A stretch of 12,885 nucleotides of DNA, taken from the NCBI GenBank assembly GCA_003818595.1, contig RPQV01000040.1, positions 1 through 12,885 on the forward strand. Reading direction: 5' to 3'. The first letter of the stretch is position 1. Every line of letters begins with the position of its first letter. Below are positions 6,889 through 12,885 of this stretch, piece by piece. Source of the stretch: Calditrichota bacterium (GTDB lineage Bacteria; Zhuqueibacterota; Zhuqueibacteria; Residuimicrobiales; Krinioviventaceae). Both the position numbers and the translations under genes were made by a program. The notes beneath the pieces are model-generated. The model had not been told where the DNA came from and searched no databases. It was given only the letters and a program-made list of their open reading frames with translations.

Positions 6889-7952
6889 AAAAAATCCTAT
6901 TCGTCGCTGGTCGAGAGGCAGAGTATTCCCGCAGTCGTATTGTCTATAAAGCCCTCGAAGAACAGGGATTTGAAGTGGTAGGATGTTTTCCACCGGACAA
7001 GTCCTTCAAACACTATCCCAAGCTGATTTATCGCGCTGTTCGCTTGGCTAAATCCTGCGATCTTGTCCTGGTGGGATTTTATGGCCAGATCATTTTGCCG
7101 ATCATCAAACTCTTGACCGGCAGAGCGATCATTTTTGACATGTATATTGCCACCTATCATACGATGGTGCAGGATCGAGGGAAGGCCAAGGAGGGGTCTC
7201 TGAAGGCATGGTTCTATAAACTCAGCGACATTGTTTCATGCAAATGCTCCCGGTTCATCGTCCTCGAAAGCCAAGACCACATTATAGAGTGCGCCAGACT
7301 TTTTCATGAACAGGAAAACAAATTTCGCCGTATATTTCTCGCAGTCGACGACCAGGTGATTTTCCCCCGCAATATCGCCAGGATGACGGAACAATTTCTC
7401 GTCCATTTCCATGGTGAATATGCCCCGTTTCACGGAATCAAATATATCCTTCAGGCTGCGCATCTTTTGCGCAATGAAAATATTCACTTTCAAATTATCG
7501 GAAAGGGCATTACTTTTCAGGAAGACCAGGAATTGGCGCGCCGCCTCGAGCTTAATAACGTCACCTTTATCGATCCGGTACCCTACGAAACACTGGCTGA
7601 CTATATGGCCCGGGCTGATGTCTGCCTCGGAATATTCGGTGATAATCCTCGAACCCTGCGGGTGGTGACCAATAAGGTCGTAGAAGCCATCGCGATGGCC
7701 AAACCGTTGATCACTGCCCGGAATAATCCGGTTCAGGAACTGCTGACTCATGAAAAGAGTGTCTATTTTGTGGAAAGAGCGAATCCCGGCGCCTTGGCTG
7801 ATGCGGTGCTGAAACTGAAAAATGATGAGAATCTGCGCAACGCCATTGCCAAGGGAGGACATGAGGTGTTTATCAATCACTGTACCCTGTCAGTTTTAGG
7901 AAAAGAATTTTCAAAACTCTTTAAGGAAATGAATTGTAATGCAAACGGATGA
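6885..7952 (+). CDS. GT4-family (GT-B fold) glycosyltransferase
   Basis: The protein is 355 residues and starts inside the ATGA overlap with the upstream gene, so coupled translation is likely. The N-terminal Rossmann half begins KKILFVAGREAEYSRSRIVY, with LVLVGFYGQ (61-68) and AIIFDMYIATYHT (81-93). The C-terminal half has FLVHFHGEYAPFHGIKYIL (171-189), FQIIGKG (202-208), VTFIDPVPYETLADYMARAD (226-245), LGIFG (248-252) and NKVVEAIAMAKPLI (263-276). This layout is GT4. Of the E-x7-E pair common in GT4 enzymes, the second Glu (Glu267) is present, while the position eight residues before it is Arg259. The LGIFG...NKVVEA form looks like a GT4 subgroup. It is soluble or peripheral and probably adds a sugar to a lipid-linked glycan in the cytoplasm. 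Donor and acceptor are unknown. Confidence 0.85.
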   Translation: MKKILFVAGREAEYSRSRIVYKALEEQGFEVVGCFPPDKSFKHYPKLIYRAVRLAKSCDLVLVGFYGQIILPIIKLLTGRAIIFDMYIATYHTMVQDRGKAKEGSLKAWFYKLSDIVSCKCSRFIVLESQDHIIECARLFHEQENKFRRIFLAVDDQVIFPRNIARMTEQFLVHFHGEYAPFHGIKYILQAAHLLRNENIHFQIIGKGITFQEDQELARRLELNNVTFIDPVPYETLADYMARADVCLGIFGDNPRTLRVVTNKVVEAIAMAKPLITARNNPVQELLTHEKSVYFVERANPGALADAVLKLKNDENLRNAIAKGGHEVFINHCTLSVLGKEFSKLFKEMNCNANG

Positions 7953-8946
7953 TCGAATATTGAATGGTAAAAAGGTCCTTATCACCGGCGGTCTGGGATT
8001 TATCGGCAGCAACCTGGCGCATCGCCTTGTCGCGGCCGGCGCCCAAGTAACCCTGTACGATGCCTGCCTCGACCCTTACGGGTGGAATTGGACTAATATT
8101 GAGGGAATACAAAGTGATGTTCATACCGTTGTCGCGGATATTCGCGATGAGGGTAAATTACGAACTCACCTTGTGGATAAAGAGATCGTCTTTCACCTCG
8201 CAGCCCAGGTGGGGAGAGAAGTATCCATGGCCGATCCCGAGTTGGACACGGACATCAATTGCAATGGGACTCTCAAACTCTGTAAGATTCTGGCCGAGTT
8301 AAATACCGGCGCCAAGGTCGTCTATGCCGGCAGTCGGGGTCAGATTGGCGAACCCGTCTATCTGCCGGTTGACGAAAACCACCCGACTCAGCCGACTGAT
8401 GTCTATGGCATCAACAAATTGGCTGCGGAAAAATATCTGCTGCTCTATGGCCATATTTATAAATTTCCGGTTGTTTCATTGCGGCTGAATAACGTTTATG
8501 GACCGCGATGCCAAATGCAGCATGGCTATTACGGCATTCTCAATTGGTTTATTCAGAACGCCATGACCGGAAAAGATATCACTGTTTACGGCGATGGTTT
8601 ACAGACGCGTGATTACGTTTATGTCGATGATGTCGTGGATGCTTTTGTGCGCGCTGCGATCGATCCCCAGGCGAATCAGGAAGTATATTTTATCGGTTCC
8701 GGCATTGAAAGTCGGTTTTTAGAAATGGTGCAGGAAGTGATACGCGCCGTCGGCAAAGGCCAGTATGTTCATATTCCTTTTCCACCGGAGCGTGAGAGCA
8801 TCGATATCCGTAAATTTGTCGTCACGTTCGAGAAATTTCATCAGGCCTGCGGTTGGATCCCGAGAGTGAATCTGCGCGAAGGCGTTGAAAAAACTGTCGA
8901 GTTTTATCGCGAGCACCTGTCAAAATATATGCGAAAAGCCAAATGA
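7939..8946 (+). CDS. NAD-dependent sugar epimerase/dehydratase (extended SDR, GalE/WbpP-like)
   Basis: The protein is 335 residues, normal for extended SDR sugar-nucleotide enzymes. KVLITGGLGFIGSNLAHRL (12-30) holds the GxxGxxG NAD site, Asp41 ends the second strand, and VVADIRD (64-70) and VFHLAAQ (84-90) are family motifs. The catalytic set is Ser132 (in YAGSRGQIG), Tyr156 and Lys160 (in DVYGINK). RLNNVYGPR (182-190) and VYGDGLQTRDYVYVDDVVDA (216-235) are substrate-side motifs. AGGA lies 11 bases before the ATG, a little far. The start overlaps the upstream gene by 14 bases. It most likely interconverts or modifies a UDP-sugar for the neighbouring transferases. A 4-epimerase role is likely but not proven; decarboxylase or 4,6-dehydratase activity is less likely. 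Confidence 0.88.
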   Translation: MQTDDRILNGKKVLITGGLGFIGSNLAHRLVAAGAQVTLYDACLDPYGWNWTNIEGIQSDVHTVVADIRDEGKLRTHLVDKEIVFHLAAQVGREVSMADPELDTDINCNGTLKLCKILAELNTGAKVVYAGSRGQIGEPVYLPVDENHPTQPTDVYGINKLAAEKYLLLYGHIYKFPVVSLRLNNVYGPRCQMQHGYYGILNWFIQNAMTGKDITVYGDGLQTRDYVYVDDVVDAFVRAAIDPQANQEVYFIGSGIESRFLEMVQEVIRAVGKGQYVHIPFPPERESIDIRKFVVTFEKFHQACGWIPRVNLREGVEKTVEFYREHLSKYMRKAK

Positions 8947-10256
8947 GGCTTTCCTTGACCTCATCTCTGAAGAAAAAAACAGTGCGAATTGGTTTTATCC
9001 ATAACGCCTTTCCTTTGGTGTCTGAAACGTTTATCAGCAAAGAGATGACCGGATTGACTCAATTAGGACTCGATTTGGAGATTTACTCGCTTTTCCGGCC
9101 TGGTGATCATAACCGCGATCGATCTTTCAAGGAACCGCGCCCCATATTTTATCTGCTGGATACACTGAGGATTTTTCACATCGTCAAGGCGCACTTGTTT
9201 TTTCTCTTTCTTTTTCCACTGAGATATGCGGCGACGGCGATTTTTGTGCTCCGGCAGCATGACGGCGACGTGCGCTTTTTTTCTCTGTTGCGGTCATGCG
9301 GCTCAGGTCGTGAAATCTCCAAAGAGCAACGTCAGGATATTCGTCTGCATTTCTTATTGGCGGCGCCTTTGGCGTTGCAGATGCATCGTGATCGAATTAC
9401 CTTTATCAATTCGCATTTTGCTGACGCTGCCGCTAGTTTTGCCATGCTGTGCGCACGTCTCCTCGACCTTGATTATGCGGTTACAGCTCACGCGTATGAC
9501 ATCTTTACCCAACAGTCGCAGCTGCAGACAAAATTGAATCACGCTAAATTCATTCTCACCTGTACTCACTACAATCGCGAGATCCTTAAACAAATTGTTC
9601 AACCCTCAGACGAAAAGAAATGTTTTGTTTTCTATCATGGGATAGATAGTAATCGTTTTACCCGCAGCAGGCATCCGGAAAATTCAACGTTTAGGATTCT
9701 TTCCGTCGGCAGACTGGTTGAGAAAAAAGGATTTCATATTCTGATCCAAGCGTGTGCAAAATTGCGGGAACTCGAAAAGAACTTTTATTGTCAAATAGTC
9801 GGTGACGGCCCCTTGCTCGTTTCATTACAGGAGCTGATACGAAACCTGAAACTTGAAGGTTCTGTTCACCTGATTGGCTCAGTTCAACCTGACCAAATCT
9901 ATTCCTATTATGAACAGGCTGATATTTTCGTCCTGCCTTGTGTGGTGGAAAAAGACGGCAATCAGGATGGCATCCCCAATGTCATCGCCGAAGCCATGGC
10001 GATGGAATTGCCCGTCATTACGACGAATATTTCCGGCATACCTGAATTAATGGTTGAGAATCAAACAGGCTTTATGACACCCCAGCGGGACAGTGAGGCT
10101 CTCGCCCTGGCCATGCGCAAACTGCTGGAGAGCCGCGAACTCTGTTCGACGTTCGGCAGAAATGGTCGGGAAAGAGTTCTGCAGGTATTTGATTCGCAAA
10201 AGTGTTTGAGCGACCTGAGCGCGTTTTACCGAAATCAATTATGCAACCCTGAGTAG
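8943..10256 (+). CDS. GT4-family glycosyltransferase, WcaL/colanic-acid type
   Basis: The protein is 437 residues and starts in an ATGA overlap. Motifs: IGFIHNAFPLVSETFISKEM (16-35), typical of the WcaL-like group; NSHFADAAASFAMLCA (156-171); TAHAYDIF (181-188); VFYHGID (229-235), FRILSVGRLVEKKGFHILI (250-268), CQIVGDGPL (283-291), VHLIGSVQPDQIYSYYEQAD (308-327) and DGIPNVIAEAMAMELPVITT (342-361). The last has the second catalytic Glu (Glu350) with Asp342 in place of the first, as is usual in this DGIP-type subgroup. A hydrophobic stretch at about 80-104 may help membrane association. The role is cytoplasmic addition of a sugar in exopolysaccharide or lipid-linked oligosaccharide assembly. 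The sugar is unknown. Confidence 0.9.
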   Translation: MRLSLTSSLKKKTVRIGFIHNAFPLVSETFISKEMTGLTQLGLDLEIYSLFRPGDHNRDRSFKEPRPIFYLLDTLRIFHIVKAHLFFLFLFPLRYAATAIFVLRQHDGDVRFFSLLRSCGSGREISKEQRQDIRLHFLLAAPLALQMHRDRITFINSHFADAAASFAMLCARLLDLDYAVTAHAYDIFTQQSQLQTKLNHAKFILTCTHYNREILKQIVQPSDEKKCFVFYHGIDSNRFTRSRHPENSTFRILSVGRLVEKKGFHILIQACAKLRELEKNFYCQIVGDGPLLVSLQELIRNLKLEGSVHLIGSVQPDQIYSYYEQADIFVLPCVVEKDGNQDGIPNVIAEAMAMELPVITTNISGIPELMVENQTGFMTPQRDSEALALAMRKLLESRELCSTFGRNGRERVLQVFDSQKCLSDLSAFYRNQLCNPE

Positions 10257-10263
10257 AGCACCT

Positions 10264-11070
10264 TTGGATACCTTTCTCATTGTCAATGCCGATGATTTGG
10301 GACGATCATCCGCCATTAATCAAGGCGTCATCAGTGCCTTCACCCACGGCATTGTCACCAGCACCTCGCTCATGGTGAATTTTCCCGCATTTGCCGAGGC
10401 TGCCGACCTTGTACTACGTCACCATCTTCCGGTAGGTATTCACTTCAACCTAACAGAAGGCCATCCGGTCTTGCCGTCTCATAAAATTTCCTCTTTGATC
10501 GACGATCAAGGTTGTTTTTGGCCAAAGAATCACTTTATCAGTCGCTGGTTCTCTCGTCGATTAAAAAGTGCAGAGATCTGCTGCGAATTACAGGCCCAGG
10601 TGCAGAAATGTCTTGATTTGAATTTGCGCCTGGATCATTTTGACAGCCATCATCATATCCATGGATTACCCCGCTTAGGCAACTTGTTCCACCAAGTGGC
10701 GCTGCAGTTTGGAATTGTACGCTGCCGCTTCGTCTCAAGAGCGGCGTGGTCCATGCCGCTCTATTATCAACTGCAGCAGCAAACAGTTTATTGGGCGAAT
10801 CGTTGGGTGAAGAAAATGGAGGTAAAGCATCCTGATTATTTTTATGGTTTTGAATGGATGCATCTTCATGCAAAGGAAGAAACCCTGCTGCGATTGATCG
10901 CCGAATTGCCGCAGGGGATCAGTGAGCTGATGTGTCATCCCAGCGCGGCGACGGAAAAATCGGTCAGTAAATTGGGCAATCGCGTCAAAGAGCTTGAAGC
11001 GCTTTGCTCTTCTGTCGTCAAGGATGCCGTCAATCAAGTCGTACCCATTTCATTTGAGGATCTCAGGTGA
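10264..11070 (+). CDS. YdjC/ChbG-family carbohydrate deacetylase (NaxD/HpnK-like)
   Basis: The protein is 268 residues from a TTG start. GAG lies 5 bases upstream, and the family begins just before its NADD motif, so the start fits. FLIVNADDLGRSSAINQG (4-21) carries the catalytic/metal Asp10-Asp11 pair. VGIHFNLTEGHPV (57-69) has the metal-ligand candidate His60, LDHFDSHHHIHGLP (123-136) has the His cluster, and MCHPS (223-227) gives a further His. Together these are the YdjC-family metal site. Known relatives deacetylate chito-oligosaccharides (ChbG), hopanoid-linked GlcNAc (HpnK) or undecaprenyl-phosphate-GalNAc (NaxD). There is no signal peptide, so it should act in the cytoplasm or at the inner membrane face. 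The next gene is a GT-C enzyme whose GTG overlaps this stop codon. I infer a lipid-linked N-acetyl-sugar substrate, though a nucleotide sugar cannot be excluded. Confidence 0.88.
   Translation: MDTFLIVNADDLGRSSAINQGVISAFTHGIVTSTSLMVNFPAFAEAADLVLRHHLPVGIHFNLTEGHPVLPSHKISSLIDDQGCFWPKNHFISRWFSRRLKSAEICCELQAQVQKCLDLNLRLDHFDSHHHIHGLPRLGNLFHQVALQFGIVRCRFVSRAAWSMPLYYQLQQQTVYWANRWVKKMEVKHPDYFYGFEWMHLHAKEETLLRLIAELPQGISELMCHPSAATEKSVSKLGNRVKELEALCSSVVKDAVNQVVPISFEDLR
11055..11060 (+). promoter_or_regulatory. Ribosome binding site for a GTG start
   Basis: TGAGGA lies 6 bases before the GTG at 11067 and inside the deacetylase gene. It supports GTG as the real start of the GT-C gene and tight coupling with the deacetylase (GTGA overlap). 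Confidence 0.7.
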
Positions 11071-12710
11071 AATACAGAGTTTTAAATCAAAATATTCTCT
11101 TTGGCATGCTGTTGGTTGTTTTTATGTGGCATATCGGTCGTTTTGTCAATGATTTTTACGTGCCGGAGAGCGATTTTTTCGATTTTCGTGCCAAGGCGAT
11201 GGCGTTGCGCAACGGCGAGTGGCCTGAAGATTTCAAACGTCCACCCCTTTATGCATTGATATTGGCGCCGATTTCCTCCCTTTTTCAGGGTGTTCAACGC
11301 GAATTGCATGCCGCTGAAGCATTGAATGTCGTTGCGGCGGTTGTTTCGTTCTGGTTGATATATGCCATTGGCCGTCATTTATTTCCACGGTTCGCCTTGG
11401 TTTTTCTCTGGGCGTGGGCTTTTCATCCCAGTACGGTGCGGATGGTTGTGAAACCCAAATCCGAAATTATGGTGACGGTTTTTATCCTGGCGTCAATTTA
11501 TTTTTTTCTTAAAGAGAAGCGCTGGGCTTATTTTACTGCGTTTTTGGCATCTATGGTTCGCTATGAAGGTGCGCTCGTGATCGCCGCGATTGGTCTTGCC
11601 GATTTCATCTATCGTCCGCGGAAAATCCGTACCTTGGCGACCGCCTTTTCGGCAGGTATATTTATTGTTTTATGGACAGTGCTGCAATCCAACGGCGGCG
11701 ACGGCGGCAGTTATTTTTCCTATTTTAACGAGTACAAGCCCAATCTGCAGTTCTTCAAGTTTTTTTGGCAGGGATTGCTTGGATTTTTTCCTCCTCAGAC
11801 CTTTAAACTGTTTTTCGGCTGTTCTTTTGCGCTCTTTGTCTATGGAATGATTGTGCATTACCGAAAAGAGGCGCGGCAGGCAGTCGCTTTCATGATTCTG
11901 TTTGCGGGTTTTATCCTGATGCATGTCGTATGGCCCATGCCCAATTTCGACTATCAGGTCATCATTGCCTGGAATGTATTGATTTTTATTATCTTTGGTG
12001 CAATGGGCGCGGGGAAATACGTTTACCAACATGACGCGGAGGTCCGTCGATGGCTCGCCAAGCCGGGATATTTGGTGATATCCTTTGCACTCTTTATTCT
12101 GGTGACGGCGCTGCTCATGTTCAAGCCGGTTTCTTTTCCGCAATATCGCGTTGAATGGAGTACGTTTTTAATACTTTTTGCCTCGATAGCCATCGTTTTA
12201 TGGTCGTTGCTTCGGGTCGAGGAACAACCGCCGGTTATTTTTATGATGTGCGCGGTTTTTTTTATGTCCATAACTTATTGGATGAGTTCAGCGACAAATG
12301 GTCAGCAATATGATTTTCGCTACAGTAAGGCTGAATTCCGTATGGTTGCTGAATGGTTTGCTGCCCATTATGAACCGGGCGATCAAATGGTCGCAGAGCA
12401 GCCGACCATCATCAGCTTCTATAGTGCGATTGCTGAGGATGCTTTCATCAAGCCGACAGAACTGCCCGACCTGGATCCTCCTGCTCTGCACGAATGGCTG
12501 AAGAACCGTCATGTAACCTATATCGCCTGGATGAGTGCAAATCGTATTTTTGCAACGGATAACGCATGGTTTCAATGGAAGATGGATAATCGCGGCTGGA
12601 AAATCATTCATTTTCTCGGTAATGGACAGAGTCAGCCGGGTTTTCAATTGCTGCAGGAGATCACTGTCGGACCGAGAAAAGCCTATATCTATAAAATTAC
12701 AAGTGAATAA
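11067..12710 (+). CDS. GT-C fold membrane glycosyltransferase (ArnT/PMT-like)
   Basis: The protein is 547 residues with about 11-12 membrane helices (near 10-24, 86-103, 107-120, 134-148, 153-180, 190-206, 235-264, 271-290, 298-314, 335-352, 365-382, 388-405) and a soluble C-terminal domain (about 410-547). The first extracytoplasmic loop has ESDFFDFRAKAMALRNGEWP (34-53) followed by KRPPLYALIL (57-66). That acidic loop followed by a Pro-rich segment is the hallmark of GT-C enzymes using polyprenyl-phosphate sugars (GT39, GT83, GT87). The C-terminal piece (FRMVAEWFAAHYEPGDQMVA, 424-443) resembles the periplasmic domain of such enzymes. It should take a sugar from a polyprenyl phosphate and transfer it outside the cytoplasmic membrane. 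This complements the GT2 enzymes of the same operon, which would make such donors. The acceptor (lipid A, polysaccharide or protein) is not known. Confidence 0.87.
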   Translation: MKYRVLNQNILFGMLLVVFMWHIGRFVNDFYVPESDFFDFRAKAMALRNGEWPEDFKRPPLYALILAPISSLFQGVQRELHAAEALNVVAAVVSFWLIYAIGRHLFPRFALVFLWAWAFHPSTVRMVVKPKSEIMVTVFILASIYFFLKEKRWAYFTAFLASMVRYEGALVIAAIGLADFIYRPRKIRTLATAFSAGIFIVLWTVLQSNGGDGGSYFSYFNEYKPNLQFFKFFWQGLLGFFPPQTFKLFFGCSFALFVYGMIVHYRKEARQAVAFMILFAGFILMHVVWPMPNFDYQVIIAWNVLIFIIFGAMGAGKYVYQHDAEVRRWLAKPGYLVISFALFILVTALLMFKPVSFPQYRVEWSTFLILFASIAIVLWSLLRVEEQPPVIFMMCAVFFMSITYWMSSATNGQQYDFRYSKAEFRMVAEWFAAHYEPGDQMVAEQPTIISFYSAIAEDAFIKPTELPDLDPPALHEWLKNRHVTYIAWMSANRIFATDNAWFQWKMDNRGWKIIHFLGNGQSQPGFQLLQEITVGPRKAYIYKITSE

Positions 12711-12728
12711 GCGGACGGATCATTCTTC

Positions 12729-12885
12729 ATGAAAAAGAAAAACATTTCTCTTTCGATATTTTTCCCGGTTTATAATGATTGGGGAACCATCCCCAGTATG
12801 GTGATTGAGGCGATTATGACCGCCGAAAAAATTACTGATGATTATGAGATCATCCTTGTCGACGACGGCAGCCGCGAAAAAACCA
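12729..12885 (+). CDS. GT2 glycosyltransferase, polyprenyl-phosphate type (partial, runs off right edge)
   Basis: An ATG at 12729, 18 bases after the upstream stop, opens a frame that continues to the edge (52 codons). CGGA about 9 bases upstream may be the ribosome site. The visible part has SIFFPVYNDWGTIPSMV (residues 9-25) and EIILVDDGSREKT (40-52), the first two motifs of the GT2 GT-A fold. The VYNDWGTI form resembles DPM1-like enzymes that have a C-terminal membrane part. The DxD and C-terminal regions are outside the window, so activity and membrane topology cannot be judged. It continues the operon. Confidence 0.85.
   Translation, partial: MKKKNISLSIFFPVYNDWGTIPSMVIEAIMTAEKITDDYEIILVDDGSREKT

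Noticed and set aside
5995..6993. A 332-codon minus-strand open frame covering the third GT2
   Set aside because: The plus strand carries clear GT2 motifs. The antisense product is rich in His/Arg/Gln with no family signature, typical of a shadow frame.
7236..7880. A 214-codon minus-strand open frame
   Set aside because: It is antisense to a well-supported GT4 gene and has no motif of its own.
1..12885. Search for CRISPR arrays, insertion sequences, tRNA or rRNA genes, attachment sites and prophage genes
   Set aside because: No regularly spaced repeats, transposase or integrase motifs, cloverleaf-like sequence or rRNA signature was seen in reading the window.

Overview
The window reads as part of a chromosomal surface-glycan gene cluster from a Gram-negative-type bacterium. 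The basis is secreted proteins with signal peptides, ArnC/GtrB-type membrane glycosyltransferases and an ArnT-like GT-C enzyme. Base composition is mid-range, and TTG and GTG starts sit beside ATG. No marker gene fixes the phylum. A lineage near Bacteroidota, Calditrichota or KSB1 is possible but is only a guess. I see no rRNA, tRNA, CRISPR array, transposase or phage gene.

Left part (1-3300). A gene on the minus strand runs off the left edge. It encodes a secreted protein with a concanavalin-A-like beta-sandwich followed by an SbsA/Big_5-type Ig domain. A 519-base non-coding divergent region follows, with a perfect 8-bp inverted repeat, a short GC-rich hairpin and a pair of 8-bp direct repeats two helical turns apart. 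A plus-strand gene for an exported alpha/alpha-toroid-like protein (possible glycoside hydrolase or polysaccharide lyase) comes next. It ends before a perfect 16-bp stem-loop and a second, smaller stem-loop, which probably close that transcription unit.

Right part (3362-12885). Ten plus-strand genes are tightly packed and often overlap (ATGA, GTGA, 14-base and 17-base overlaps), so this looks like one operon that continues past the right edge. In order they are: a DUF457/YdjM-type membrane protein; an ArnC/GtrB-like GT2; a second GT2 of the same architecture that has lost its DxD motif; a third polyprenyl-phosphate-type GT2; a GT4; an NAD-dependent sugar epimerase; a WcaL-like GT4; a YdjC/ChbG-family deacetylase; a GT-C membrane glycosyltransferase; and the start of a fourth GT2.

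Working model (inference). The epimerase supplies a nucleotide sugar. The GT2 enzymes load it on a polyprenyl phosphate. The YdjC-family deacetylase may remove an N-acetyl group from the lipid-linked sugar. The GT-C enzyme transfers it to an acceptor outside the cytoplasm. The set resembles the ArnC-ArnD-ArnT pathway, and more closely the FlmF2-NaxD-FlmK pathway of Francisella. The two GT4 enzymes suggest that an oligosaccharide is also assembled on the cytoplasmic face. The most unusual single gene is the DxD-less GT2, which looks like a pseudo-glycosyltransferase kept beside an intact paralogue.
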